Source of the DNA: HdN1 sp964473645
GTDB taxonomy: Bacteria; Pseudomonadota; Gammaproteobacteria; Pseudomonadales; Ketobacteraceae
NCBI GenBank assembly: GCA_964473645.1
Contig: CAYYPW010000013.1
Location: 94,905-158,904, forward strand
DNA: 64,000 bases
Direction: 5' to 3'
Below the pieces are notes generated by a model. It did no database searches, was not told the origin of the DNA, and saw only the letters and a list, made by a program, of their open reading frames with translations. The position numbers and the translations under genes were made by a program. This document shows positions 1 through 8,498 of this stretch, one piece after another (the first letter of the stretch is position 1; the number at the start of each line of letters is the position of its first letter).

Positions 1-1067
1 GTTTGCCCTTGCGCCTGATCACAGGCGTTATTATCTTTGTCCATCAGTGGCAAGGGGTCGCCATGCTCATCGCCCACATATACATCGAAATGCGCCAGCG
101 GCTTACCAACCGTTCCTGGATGGGCAAGCCAATCGTCACTATTGACGAGAGTGGTCGTGCCCGCTTCTGAGCCACCCCAATATTCGACCAGAATTTTGCC
201 CCACCAAGCGATCATACTTTGCTTGGTACTGACGGCAATGGGAGCCGCGCCATGCAATGCCAGCGTTAAAGAAGACAGGTCATATTGATCCACGTGCTCG
301 GGCGCACGTTCCCGCAGGGTCAGCAAGCGCACAAACATGGTGGGCACCAAATGGGTGTGCTTCACCCGAAAGCGCGCCACGGAGGCAAGAAATATCTCAG
401 CATCCCAACGGGGCATGATCACCATGGGCGCACCGTTGAGCAGGTCATAAAGCGAAAACAGCATGGGCGCTGCATGATACAAAGGGCCTGTCACCAGATG
501 GGCACCACTGCCATCCAGCCCGAAGGCAAAACCCCCACTGCACATGCGCTGCAAGGTTTCCCCCAATGTCGCTGGCTTACTGCGCTTCACTCCTTTGGGG
601 CGACCTGTGGTGCCACTGGTGTAAAGCATGGTGCCACCCGCCGGGTCACTGGCGTGAAGATGCAATAACGCCTCTGTTTCACGCAAAAACTGCTGCGATA
701 AGGTCTCGACATTCACGACATGGTAACCACGCCCGACACGCAATAAACCGGCGTGTTCCAGGTCATGCAAAACAACACGCGCGGTGGAATCAGTGGCGAT
801 ATAATCGACCTCATCAGCCACTAGGTGGGTATTGATGGGCGTTACCCAAAGGCCCGCCAAAAGGGCACCCAGCAGGGCTTCGATAAATTCCACCCGATTG
901 CCAATCAGCAATGCCAGATGATCATCGGGGTGCAAGCCCAACGTCTCCCGATAATAACGAGCAAAATGCAGGGCCTGTGCATGCAATTGTTGCCAGCTGC
1001 GGGTTTGCTGCAGGTCAGTCAACGCCAGATCATGTGGGTGCAGGCGGCGGGCGCGGTCGAAGAACAT
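1..1067 (-). CDS. Acyl-CoA synthetase (AMP-dependent ligase), C-terminus beyond window
   Basis: Adenylate-forming ligase that activates a carboxylic (probably fatty) acid to its CoA thioester through an acyl-AMP. The reverse strand reads MFFDRARRLHPHDLALTDLQ from an ATG at 1067, preceded by ACAGGA. The P-loop-like AMP-binding motif YTSGTTGRPKG lies near residue 150, and an A5-type motif EYWGGSEAGTT near residue 297. No stop occurs before the window edge, so about 355 residues are visible and the C-terminal lid domain is missing. It lies 74 bp downstream of the 1142-1855 gene on the same strand. The substrate cannot be told from sequence; nearby FadL and desaturase genes suggest a lipid. Family assignment is secure. 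Confidence 0.9.
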   Translation of the reverse strand, partial: MFFDRARRLHPHDLALTDLQQTRSWQQLHAQALHFARYYRETLGLHPDDHLALLIGNRVEFIEALLGALLAGLWVTPINTHLVADEVDYIATDSTARVVLHDLEHAGLLRVGRGYHVVNVETLSQQFLRETEALLHLHASDPAGGTMLYTSGTTGRPKGVKRSKPATLGETLQRMCSGGFAFGLDGSGAHLVTGPLYHAAPMLFSLYDLLNGAPMVIMPRWDAEIFLASVARFRVKHTHLVPTMFVRLLTLRERAPEHVDQYDLSSLTLALHGAAPIAVSTKQSMIAWWGKILVEYWGGSEAGTTTLVNSDDWLAHPGTVGKPLAHFDVYVGDEHGDPLPLMDKDNNACDQAQGQ

Positions 1068-1141
1068 GCGAAAATCCTGTCGGGTTCAAAGCCATGCCGC
1101 AAGCCTATCGCGTTCAACCCCGCCTTGAGAAGCGGAAGCGA

Positions 1142-1855
1142 TCAACGGATCGGGCATTCGGCGAACTGCAATGCCTGCAACTCCTTGCGACGCTGACGTA
1201 GCTTGCGACCCTGGGCAGCCCGATACCCCGCTCGCAGTTCCGATTGTATCTTGCGCAAGGACAGATCATAGCGCTGGCAACGACGCTGTAGTGCGGCCTC
1301 TTGGCGCGCGCGTTGTGACATGACTGGACGACGCGGTTTTCGAGGGCTGCCCTTACTCTGAGTGGCCGCGTGCTGAGTAGCGTTGCGATATTTATTGCTG
1401 CGTGAGACGTTACCTGCGGTCACCCTGGAGGACGGCAACGACGACACTGACTTCGCCTTGGATTTTTTAGCGGGCTTCGCTGCGGCTTTTTTTCGTGATG
1501 GTTTTCGCTGCGATTTGGCTTTCGCTTTGCGCTTGGGTGTTGCCGAGGCATTCCCCTCGGCAACCATGTTGGGTGGCGGCGACACACCGGCGGGTTCAGC
1601 CTCCAGACGCGGAATCGATGAAGTCACCACTTGATACGGCCCTTGCACTGGCGCCGTATCGCTATACCAACGAATGCCATGTGCATTGGTGCCAGTGTAG
1701 ACCTCCGCACAAGCCGGAGAAAAAGGCAGGCCATTCAACAACACCACTATCGATAATGGCAGGTATCCCAAAGTCAGCCGATTGCGTCCTGGCGCTGCGA
1801 CTCGCAGCCCCGTTGAATGGGTTATTTGACCTGATTTCATCCCGAATAGCTCCAT
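1142..1855 (-). CDS. Secreted basic protein with DUF4124-like N-terminus
   Basis: 237-residue protein. A hydrophobic stretch near residues 30-50 ends in SPACAEVY and looks like a signal peptide. It is followed by YTGTNAHGIRWYSDT, which resembles the short DUF4124 domain of periplasmic proteins. The middle (about 108-140) is extremely rich in Lys, Ala and Ser (KRKAKAKSQRKPSRKKAAAK), like histone-H1-type tails. The C-terminus is Arg/Gln/Leu-rich and probably helical, with two Cys. ATG codons at 1855 and 1840 each sit behind a GGAG that belongs to a 15-bp tandem repeat, so the start is ambiguous. Function unknown; nucleic-acid or polyanion binding is only suggested by charge. It precedes the acyl-CoA synthetase gene on the same strand. 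Confidence 0.65.
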   Translation of the reverse strand: MELFGMKSGQITHSTGLRVAAPGRNRLTLGYLPLSIVVLLNGLPFSPACAEVYTGTNAHGIRWYSDTAPVQGPYQVVTSSIPRLEAEPAGVSPPPNMVAEGNASATPKRKAKAKSQRKPSRKKAAAKPAKKSKAKSVSSLPSSRVTAGNVSRSNKYRNATQHAATQSKGSPRKPRRPVMSQRARQEAALQRRCQRYDLSLRKIQSELRAGYRAAQGRKLRQRRKELQALQFAECPIR

Positions 1856-1883
1856 CCTGAATAGCTCCGTCCTGAAGCGCTCC
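1839..1883. repeat. Three 15-bp tandem repeats over a start region
   Basis: Three imperfect 15-bp units, 1839-1853, 1854-1868 and 1869-1883 (plus strand ATCCCGAATAGCTCC, ATCCTGAATAGCTCC, GTCCTGAAGCGCTCC). On the minus strand each unit carries GGAG, so the repeat supplies the ribosome binding sites of the 1142-1855 gene. Slippage here would move or multiply start sites. Confidence 0.7.
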
Positions 1884-1982
1884 GCTCCTGCATCCCCCTA
1901 ACGCCCAGACACACATAGACCCATCCCATGCAAACCCAGCATATGCCTCGAACTTTCATAGGGCACCAACCCACATGTATAC

Positions 1983-2007
1983 ATTTAGTCAATTTTGTTG
2001 ACTAAAT
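1983..2007. promoter_or_regulatory. 10-bp perfect palindrome upstream of fadL-like gene
   Basis: Perfect inverted repeat ATTTAGTCAA / TTGACTAAAT with a 5-bp spacer, ending 53 bp before the first FadL-like start. The size and position fit an operator for a dimeric repressor such as a TetR-family protein. No regulator gene adjoins it, so the protein that binds is unknown. Confidence 0.6.
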
Positions 2008-2060
2008 GACAAAAATACGGAAGATAGGATCGATAACAACAAGAACACAGGAAACAGGCA

Positions 2061-3698
2061 ATGTGGATGCGCGCTTTCTTTGTTGGGAGCATTGCAGGGA
2101 GTCTCGCGGGGGCCTTCACCTTAACCCCCAATGACGCACAAGCAGCACTGGTCGAAAACCTGACCTTGGGCAACCCCAAAGCGCTTGCGCTGGGACATGC
2201 AGTAACGGCCGACCCGCCCGGCATTGATGCTGTGCATTTTAACCCGGCCGGGCTTACTGCCTTGAAAGGCCGGCAACGCCAGCTTAAATTGATCGCCGGC
2301 TCCTTCGACATGGCTATTGATTTTGGCGAACATCACCCTGCCGTTGACCAGTATTTTGCCGACTTGTATGCCGCCGATAGCGTACCCGCGGGTATGTTCG
2401 ACGACGTGGTGGTGAATACCCATAGCGAGACATCGGGGGCAGCACTCATGCTGCCGGGTGCGGGGGTGGTTCGCATGCCTGCCATCATTGCGCCACTGGG
2501 AGGCGTTGCCTATCGGCCACCTGGATCGCGCGTTACCTTTGCCACCAATGTATACAGTCCAACGGCAGCCGGTTACTACCGTGAAGACGATGACCCAGGG
2601 CGATTCCAGGGCAAAGACATCACCTTTACCCGTCTCACCTATTTCTCTCCGTCGGTGGCCCTGCAATTCAACGATGAATTGAGCCTGGGGGCATCGTTGG
2701 GGTTTTCCTACCAGGGGGTCGGCGTAACATTGGATTTACGCGTACCCAACATCGGGCTGGTGATCGCTGAAGCGTTATCGAAAGCAGTGTGTTCGCAAGA
2801 GGTGCCCGCGATCGATTTCTGCGGTGGGCATGTTGGCCCCTACACCGAAGTCTCGAACCTGGAACTGGAAGCAGAGAAAATGCTCTCCACCACCCTCAAT
2901 TTTGGTGCACTTTGGACACCAACGCCTTGGCTGTCCTTCGGCATGGTGTTTCAGGGTGAAGCTAACGATACTCTTGAGGGGCATTACCGCATTGAATACG
3001 CCGACGACTGGGTGGGGTTGTGGCAGCAACTACGCACCGACAATAACGGTGCAGCCCTGATGTCATTCACCGATGGCATCGGTTACCCGCTACCTTACGG
3101 CGAAAAAATCGAGGAAGGCGATGTCACACTGAAATTACCCACCCCCTGGCATTTTGCGGTGGGTACCAGCATACGACTGACACCACAATTGAAATTCAAT
3201 CTCGACTACAAGATGTCAGACTGGGCCGTATGGCAAGATTTGGAAATCGGGTTCGACCAGGATATCGATTTTCTGCAACTGGCTCGCATCGTCCAACCCA
3301 AAGAGGCCGAAATGCAGGTATTGCGCATGCCCATGCGTTTCAAAAATGTCTGGAACTGGGGTGTGGGCATAGAATATCAGTACACTGACGCACTGGCCTT
3401 ACGACTGGGTTATGAGCCTCGGCCTTCCTCGATACCTGAGGACAAACATACCGTTTTGCTGCCGGTGGGCGATGGCAAATTGTATGCGGGCGGTTTTCAT
3501 TATCAGATCGGCACAGATCAGTCGCTGGATATGACACTGGGGTATTTTCATGCCAAACGATTTTCACCCGCAGGCACCAGCGATACCTCAAACAGCCTGA
3601 ATCAGCTCTATTTTATTTATAATCCGTATATGGGCACCGACTACCAATCGGAAGTCACTGCCATCATATTGGCCATGAGTTATCAGCAGCAGTTTTGA
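2061..3698 (+). CDS. FadL/OmpP1/TodX-family outer membrane transporter (copy 1)
   Basis: 545-residue outer membrane beta-barrel expected to import long-chain fatty acids or other hydrophobic compounds. It has a signal peptide ending near AQA-ALVENL, then the family N-terminal hatch sequence NPKALALGHAVTADPPGID with HFNPAGL. Alternating aromatic/polar strands continue to a C-terminal phenylalanine (SYQQQF), as expected for barrel assembly. The start ATG at 2061 follows AGGAAAC. A second paralogue with the same ALGHAVTADPPGID block lies at 17415-19040. It converges with the desaturase gene, with a 108-bp palindromic cassette between them. A perfect palindrome lies upstream. Family secure; substrate unknown. 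Confidence 0.92.
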   Translation: MWMRAFFVGSIAGSLAGAFTLTPNDAQAALVENLTLGNPKALALGHAVTADPPGIDAVHFNPAGLTALKGRQRQLKLIAGSFDMAIDFGEHHPAVDQYFADLYAADSVPAGMFDDVVVNTHSETSGAALMLPGAGVVRMPAIIAPLGGVAYRPPGSRVTFATNVYSPTAAGYYREDDDPGRFQGKDITFTRLTYFSPSVALQFNDELSLGASLGFSYQGVGVTLDLRVPNIGLVIAEALSKAVCSQEVPAIDFCGGHVGPYTEVSNLELEAEKMLSTTLNFGALWTPTPWLSFGMVFQGEANDTLEGHYRIEYADDWVGLWQQLRTDNNGAALMSFTDGIGYPLPYGEKIEEGDVTLKLPTPWHFAVGTSIRLTPQLKFNLDYKMSDWAVWQDLEIGFDQDIDFLQLARIVQPKEAEMQVLRMPMRFKNVWNWGVGIEYQYTDALALRLGYEPRPSSIPEDKHTVLLPVGDGKLYAGGFHYQIGTDQSLDMTLGYFHAKRFSPAGTSDTSNSLNQLYFIYNPYMGTDYQSEVTAIILAMSYQQQF

Positions 3699-3704
3699 AA
3701 CAGT

Positions 3705-3879
3705 GACAAAGATTATCTGCTTAGGAAATTTGCGACTAGGGACATTGAAGGAGATGATTTCTGGAAACGCCGTAAATACGTCCCTGTAGGCTCGACGCCG
3801 GCATCCCTGCCGGCGACGTTCCATAAATCATCTCCTTCAATGTCCCTCCAAGCTTCAGTTGTCACAGATAATCTTTGTC
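3705..3879. repeat. Palindromic cassette copy A, with outer inverted repeat
   Basis: The 108-bp unit (3739-3846) has 22-bp perfect inverted arms, 3739-3760 (starting GGGACATTGAAG) and 3825-3846. They surround a 64-bp core, 3761-3824, that on the reverse strand contains GTCGAGCCTACAGGGA. A further 15-bp pair, GACAAAGATTATCTG at 3705-3719 and its complement at 3865-3879, lies symmetrically outside. The cassette sits between convergent genes. It could act as a bidirectional terminator, but there is no U tract. Three more copies share the core but not the arms. Confidence 0.85.
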
Positions 3880-3929
3880 CCCGGATTAATAAGACCCATA
3901 CATTTTATAAACCATGCTGTATTAAAAGA

Positions 3930-5075
3930 TTACGCAGTGGTTGCCAGTTTCGGTTCAACCACATTGGTAGCTACCGATGACGGATCATCAAAACGATTCG
4001 CTCGACGAAAGGTTCCAAAATCATTAAAGCGAACCCCATATTCACGCATCAGCGGATACATTTGACGCGCCGTCCACTGCCGTACATAAAACGGATCGCG
4101 TACCACAAAATGATGAATGGCATGCGTCGCACCAAAGTTAAAACAGAACACATGCAAGGGGGCCAACCACCAGCGATTCCATACCTGTGTTTGTTGAATA
4201 ACATTCCCTGGCTCCACATCGCCATAATAATGCATATTGGAACTGACGAAATGCAAACAGAACACTCGCAACACATTGGGTATCAGCAAAACGACCGCGA
4301 GAAAATTAACGACCTGTTCCACCTGCAGTTGCGTTTCTGAGAGCACCGGTGCATATCCCATCGCTGTAGCGCTCCACTTGAAGACATGCCAGACCACCAG
4401 ACCATGCCACAACGCATAATGCATCATTCCCAGCGGAAAATACGCCAACATATTCTGTCGCACCAACGCCAGCCGCTCACCGCGCGATAGCGGCTCTTGT
4501 GAACGTACATACGCACGCATCATCCGCAGCGTATCCAGCGGGCGCAGATAAATCGCCAACATGTGATCCCCCAACATCAACAAGCGCTTAAGCCCCCAAG
4601 GCACACCGTTAGTAATGCCTCGCTCCTCAATATCGGCGGCGCTGCCCGACACCTTGTGATGATGCAGGTGCAAACTGCGACGCACCCAAGGGCTGATCGT
4701 GCTGGGTCGAAACAACCATACCCCCGCCATCATCAGATTATGCATAAAGGGATTTTTACGGTAATACATGTAATGAATCAGATCATGTTCCAGCTCATGC
4801 AAAATCGACATCCAGAATGCAGCAATCACAATCGCCACCCAGCCAGAGAAAGCTCCCATTGCATAAGCAACGGCATTCAACACAATGGCCAAACAACTGA
4901 TACTGAAAATCGCAAATCCAATGCGATCCTGATGTTGAATAATCTGCGGGTGACGCGCCCGGAACTCATCCCCTTTATTAATCAAGGCACGTTGCAGAGC
5001 CTTGGACGGCAAATGCTCTTCTCGGCCAGAGCGTGCAGAGGCGCGCGAATTCGCGCCTGAAGGTTGGGTGGACAT
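3930..5075 (-). CDS. Membrane fatty-acid desaturase/hydroxylase family protein
   Basis: Integral membrane di-iron enzyme of the fatty acid desaturase superfamily, 381 residues. All three histidine clusters are visible: HELEHDLIH, HLHHH and HAIHHF, plus SNMHYYGD. Hydrophobic segments precede the first box (FAIFSISCLAIVLNAV and following) and lie between boxes 2 and 3. The frame is open upstream to 5243, but the ATG at 5075 has GGAG eight bases ahead and starts MSTQPSG, so I take it as the start. The AraC gene at 5352 is divergent and may control it. Substrate (acyl lipid, alkane or sterol-like) cannot be determined. Confidence 0.85.
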   Translation of the reverse strand: MSTQPSGANSRASARSGREEHLPSKALQRALINKGDEFRARHPQIIQHQDRIGFAIFSISCLAIVLNAVAYAMGAFSGWVAIVIAAFWMSILHELEHDLIHYMYYRKNPFMHNLMMAGVWLFRPSTISPWVRRSLHLHHHKVSGSAADIEERGITNGVPWGLKRLLMLGDHMLAIYLRPLDTLRMMRAYVRSQEPLSRGERLALVRQNMLAYFPLGMMHYALWHGLVVWHVFKWSATAMGYAPVLSETQLQVEQVVNFLAVVLLIPNVLRVFCLHFVSSNMHYYGDVEPGNVIQQTQVWNRWWLAPLHVFCFNFGATHAIHHFVVRDPFYVRQWTARQMYPLMREYGVRFNDFGTFRRANRFDDPSSVATNVVEPKLATTA

Positions 5076-5292
5076 CTTGGTCGCTCCATTGACAGTGGAG
5101 CCTTCACGATACGCGGCCATCCCAAAAACTGCGCAACCGCCGACGCCAGAAAATGAACATTTCGCGCCAATCCTACTAACCGCATCTCCCCGCTCACAAC
5201 AATCCAGAAACAGCAATCCCGCTGCCCCTATCTCCTCATCCACAAATCCAGATGTAGCAATCCAATTAGGGCAATCCAGTCACAGCAGCCCC

Positions 5293-5345
5293 TTGACAGA
5301 TTATTACCCAGTAGTAACATCCAACCCATCATTACCACCGGGTAA
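5293..5345 (+). promoter_or_regulatory. Promoter with embedded TTAC-N6-GTAA operator (AraC gene)
   Basis: TTGACA at 5293-5298 and TAACAT at 5315-5320 are 16 bp apart, a good sigma-70 pair. Between and overlapping them is the palindrome TTACCCAGTAGTAA (5304-5317). A second palindrome, TTACCACCGGGTAA (5332-5345), lies just before the AraC start. The same design, with 23 of 30 bases matching, recurs at 7372-7401. The shared regulator is probably the TetR protein at 6619-7335. Confidence 0.6.
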
Positions 5346-5351
5346 CTTACC

Positions 5352-6362
5352 ATGCACACCCCCACCACCACGCTTGGCTACCTTCGCCCCGTATTGCGCC
5401 TATTGCACGACAAAGGTTTTGATTTCAACACCTTGCAGCCTCTCCAAGCACTTGGCGACATCCACAACACCGACGCCCGCCAACGCGTACCGGTCAGCAC
5501 CTCCCGCCAACTCATGGAGCAAGCCGCCACCCTCTGCCCCACCCCGCCCCTCTGGAAATCCCTGATCAAACACACCCAATACAGCGATTTCGGCGGCCTG
5601 GGCCTCACCCTCGAAGCCGGCGGCAACCTACTCACCGCATTACAACGCATCGCCAATTATCATGCCCTCGTCAGCGACGCACTCACCCTCCGCATTAATG
5701 TGCAGCCCCACCACTGCCAATTAATCATCTCGTTACCCCACACCGAAGCCCCTCACCGCCAATCGATTCTGTATTTAATCGGACTCCTGGCTGGCTACTG
5801 CCGCTCCCGCAGCGACGACCGCTTTCTACCCGAATGTATTGGACTCACCCACCCCAGCGACAAAGAAATTGCAGCCCTCAGCCAACACTGCGGCTGCCCT
5901 GTTCTCGCAGCTAACACAGTGTTTATTCAATTCCCCGCAGAGAATCTCCACACCCCCTTAAAAGACAGCGACCCCGAACTCGCCACCTCCCTGGAAACGG
6001 TATTGCAAGGCCGCATGACCACACAAGCGCGCACTTATGCCGCCATGCTGCAACAGTGGCTGCGCTTAAACATTGGCGAATCCAGCCCACGGTTATGCAG
6101 CGCAGCCAGCGCGTTACACATGTCAGAACGAAGCCTGCAGCGTCGACTACGCGAAGAAGGCGTATCATGGAGCTCACTGGTACAAAGCACACGCCAGCAA
6201 GTCATGGACCCGATTTTATCAACGCCAGGAATGCCGATCACAGAAGTCGCGCTTACACTAGGCTACACACACGCCACCTCATTTTCCCGTGCATTTCGCA
6301 AACGCTACGGCATGACTCCGCGCAGCTATAGGAAGAAAATGTTGAATGCAGATTTGTCGTGA
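5352..6362 (+). CDS. AraC-family transcriptional regulator
   Basis: 336-residue regulator. The C-terminal ~100 residues carry the two AraC helix-turn-helix motifs, seen as SAASALHMSERSLQRRLREE and ITEVALTLGYTHATSFSRAF followed by RYGMTPRSYR. The N-terminal ~200 residues resemble the ligand-binding domain of the OruR/ArgR-like AraC group (FGGLGLTLEAGGNL). That group often regulates adjacent lipid or aromatic catabolic genes. It is divergent from the desaturase gene, whose expression it may control. Its own promoter carries a palindrome shared with the EphD operon. Codon usage is heavy in CCC/CAC compared with some neighbours. Confidence 0.9.
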   Translation: MHTPTTTLGYLRPVLRLLHDKGFDFNTLQPLQALGDIHNTDARQRVPVSTSRQLMEQAATLCPTPPLWKSLIKHTQYSDFGGLGLTLEAGGNLLTALQRIANYHALVSDALTLRINVQPHHCQLIISLPHTEAPHRQSILYLIGLLAGYCRSRSDDRFLPECIGLTHPSDKEIAALSQHCGCPVLAANTVFIQFPAENLHTPLKDSDPELATSLETVLQGRMTTQARTYAAMLQQWLRLNIGESSPRLCSAASALHMSERSLQRRLREEGVSWSSLVQSTRQQVMDPILSTPGMPITEVALTLGYTHATSFSRAFRKRYGMTPRSYRKKMLNADLS

Positions 6363-6414
6363 TCACAAAAGAAGAGCAGTAATTGCAAAACATTCTGCAA
6401 CCACTGAACATGAA

Positions 6415-6524
6415 AGGTCTTTCGTGGGACTTTGTTGCTGGAACGTCGGCGGCAGGGATGCCGCCGTCGAGCCTACAGGGATGTATTCACGGCGTTTCCA
6501 GAAACGAAGTCCCACGAAAGACCT
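6415..6524. repeat. Palindromic cassette copy B
   Basis: 110-bp unit. Its arms (left 6415-6437, right 6502-6524) are 23 bp with two mismatches and begin AGGTCTTTCGTGGGAC. The 64-bp core at 6438-6501 starts CTGGAACG and ends TTTCCAG, with the inner hairpin GGCGGC-AGGGAT-GCCGCC. It lies between the convergent AraC and TetR genes. The arm sequence is unrelated to those of the other three copies. Confidence 0.85.
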
Positions 6525-6618
6525 CGAAGCCCGACCGAAAAACAGATATTCATTTACCACAACACTAAAAAAATGAATCCGCAATACACTAACGTTTGAG
6601 CCAATTTACCTCGAACCA

Positions 6619-7335
6619 TTAATCCCGCGACTTATTCTTCGAATTCTTTTTCACACCCCCCACAGCATCAACCACCACCGGCAACGTACTCAACTTCATA
6701 CTCACCAAATGCAACGTCGCATCAATCATGTCATTAATCGCCCGCGCCGCCTCCTCCCGCGACTTATCCGGATGATGCAACCACCACTGCGCCACCGCCT
6801 CCCCCGCCCCCAACAACGCATGCGCATACGGCTCCACAATCTCCCGCGCCACCCTCCCATCACTCCCCACCGGCCGAAACTTACCCAACGTAAACACCGC
6901 CGCCTGCATAATCTGCTGCCGATACCCCGCAATCGCGTCCAACGCCTTCACCCCATTTGGCGCCTGCGAAAACACCATCCGCCAACTCGCCCCATAACGC
7001 TCCACAAACTCCAGAAACACCTGTAACGATAACTTCAAACGCCGCGCCGGATCAGGCTCCTGCCCAATCTCCAAAAAAGCACTTACCAAATGACTCCCCG
7101 CACGATGAATCATCGCCGCATAAAGCCCCTCCTTAGACTCAAAATACGAATACACCATCGGCTTCGTCACCCCACACGCATGCGCGACATCATCCATCGA
7201 CGTCGCTTCAAAACCTTTTTCACCAAACAAACGCGCAGCCGCTTCCAGCATTTGTAATTCACGCTCAGCCCGCGGCACACGACGAGTTTTGCTGGCGACG
7301 TTGGAGGAGCTTGCAACAGGTTTCAATGCGGTCAT
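6619..7335 (-). CDS. TetR/AcrR-family transcriptional regulator
   Basis: 238-residue repressor-type protein. The N-terminal helix-turn-helix reads MLEAAARLFGEKGFEATSMD followed by DVAHACGVTKPMVYSYFESK, the classic TetR pattern. The C-terminal ligand/dimer domain contains AHALLGAGEAVAQWWLHHPD. It is divergent from the M24-EphD-PF10118 operon and is the best candidate to bind the TTAC-N6-GTAA palindromes in that promoter and in the AraC promoter. The inducer is unknown, but the neighbours point to a hydrophobic compound or acyl-CoA. The tail is Lys/Ser-rich. Confidence 0.9.
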   Translation of the reverse strand: MTALKPVASSSNVASKTRRVPRAERELQMLEAAARLFGEKGFEATSMDDVAHACGVTKPMVYSYFESKEGLYAAMIHRAGSHLVSAFLEIGQEPDPARRLKLSLQVFLEFVERYGASWRMVFSQAPNGVKALDAIAGYRQQIMQAAVFTLGKFRPVGSDGRVAREIVEPYAHALLGAGEAVAQWWLHHPDKSREEAARAINDMIDATLHLVSMKLSTLPVVVDAVGGVKKNSKNKSRD

Positions 7336-7371
7336 GGTGGAATCCCGGAAATCATTCTTGATGGCGATGGA

Positions 7372-7447
7372 TTGACATTATATTACTTTGGAGTAACATC
7401 CGCCAGAACATGCTACCGACGAGTAACATGCTAAAGCCGATTAGCAT
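7372..7447 (+). promoter_or_regulatory. Promoter/operator of the EphD-like operon
   Basis: TTGACA (7372-7377) and TAACAT (7394-7399), 16 bp apart, with the palindrome TTACTTTGGAGTAA (7383-7396) between and overlapping them. The spacing and sequence match the element at 5293-5322. A partial repeat with GAGTAACATG ends at 7430. Another inverted pair, ATGCTAA (7428-7434) and TTAGCAT (7441-7447), follows. The region lies between the divergent TetR gene and the operon start at 7572. Confidence 0.6.
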
Positions 7448-7571
7448 ATTAGCGACGAACAGCATGTTGTGACGGGAGGCGGGCACGTAATCCTCGATGT
7501 GTTTGCCAGTATATCCAATCTCGCACCGGTGCGTGACAGACCGGCTGCCCACACTCAGAAGGAACGCAGAG

Positions 7572-8498
7572 ATGAAACGGACAGAAGCCATTGAGCAAAG
7601 CCGCACGCATGAATCACTGCAATTACCGGCGACCGACACCCTTGAGCGTTTTCGCCAGGTACAAAAACTGGCGTATGACTGTGCGGCAACCATCGCCGGT
7701 GAAATGCAGCCCGGCATGTCAGAACGTCATGTGGCTGGGCGCATGAAAAGTTGGCTGCAGGATCATGGTGTCAACGACTGGTTTCACCAGCCTTTTGCGT
7801 GGTTTGGCGATCGCACTGCGTTTCGCGGGTTTGGCGGTTTTCATCCAGCGTTCTACCCATCCGGGCGCAAACTCGAAGAAAACATGCCTTTTATTCTCGA
7901 TTGCGCGCCAGTATTGGCAGGCTGTGTGGCAGATATCGGATATTCCGGTTGCATCGGTGAAAATGCAGTGCTTGATCGCTTGATGGATGATCTCGGTGCT
8001 CATCGCGATCTGATTCTGACGCAGATAAAAGCGCGTATGCCGATGGCCCAAGTCAGCCAGGCGGTGGATCGCCTGTGTGCACAACAAGGTGTGGAACCGC
8101 GCCACAAAGCCTACCCCTTTTCTGTATTGGCGCACAAAGTCGATACCATCAATGAGCAACAGTTTGCCCTCAATATCGGGCGTTTTGGTGTACGCAGTTT
8201 ACGTGGACTGATGCAGCAATTACGCGCAGGAAGACGTGAGGGCTGGTCACCGCTCTGGAACAGCAGCCGTTATTCCGATCATTCGCCTGCAGTTGGATTG
8301 TGGGCGGTAGAACCACATCTCGGTTTTCGCAACGTAGGCGCCAAGTTCGAAGAATTACTGGTGATTACGGAGGATGACGCATTCTGGCTTGATAATGATT
8401 TGCCGCATGTGCATCGCTGGCAGCAACGCCAGCCGTCAGCCGCAGCACCAGCGCCCGTAAATTCCAAGCCACTGCATGTTGAACAGGTATGCTCATGA
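7572..8498 (+). CDS. M24-family metallopeptidase-like protein
   Basis: 308-residue 'pita-bread' fold protein related to Xaa-Pro aminopeptidases. Visible family features are the paired acidic ligands in DCAPVLAGCVADIGYS, the later HKAYPFSVLAHK region, and GAKFEELLVIT near the end. I chose the ATG at 7572 because AAGGAACGC precedes it; the upstream extension to 7497 has no ribosome site. Its stop overlaps the start of the EphD-like gene (ATGA), so the two are translationally coupled. Whether it is a true peptidase is uncertain, since similar proteins in lipid operons are uncharacterised. Confidence 0.8.
   Translation: MKRTEAIEQSRTHESLQLPATDTLERFRQVQKLAYDCAATIAGEMQPGMSERHVAGRMKSWLQDHGVNDWFHQPFAWFGDRTAFRGFGGFHPAFYPSGRKLEENMPFILDCAPVLAGCVADIGYSGCIGENAVLDRLMDDLGAHRDLILTQIKARMPMAQVSQAVDRLCAQQGVEPRHKAYPFSVLAHKVDTINEQQFALNIGRFGVRSLRGLMQQLRAGRREGWSPLWNSSRYSDHSPAVGLWAVEPHLGFRNVGAKFEELLVITEDDAFWLDNDLPHVHRWQQRQPSAAAPAPVNSKPLHVEQVCS

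Noticed and set aside
1..1200. Several plus-strand open frames (for example 285-668 and 825-1196)
   Set aside because: They are antisense to the acyl-CoA synthetase, whose motifs are on the minus strand.
3739..3846. Reading the cassettes simply as Rho-independent terminators
   Set aside because: No T tract follows any copy, one copy is in a divergent promoter region and one between tandem genes, and a shared 64-bp core is not expected of terminators.
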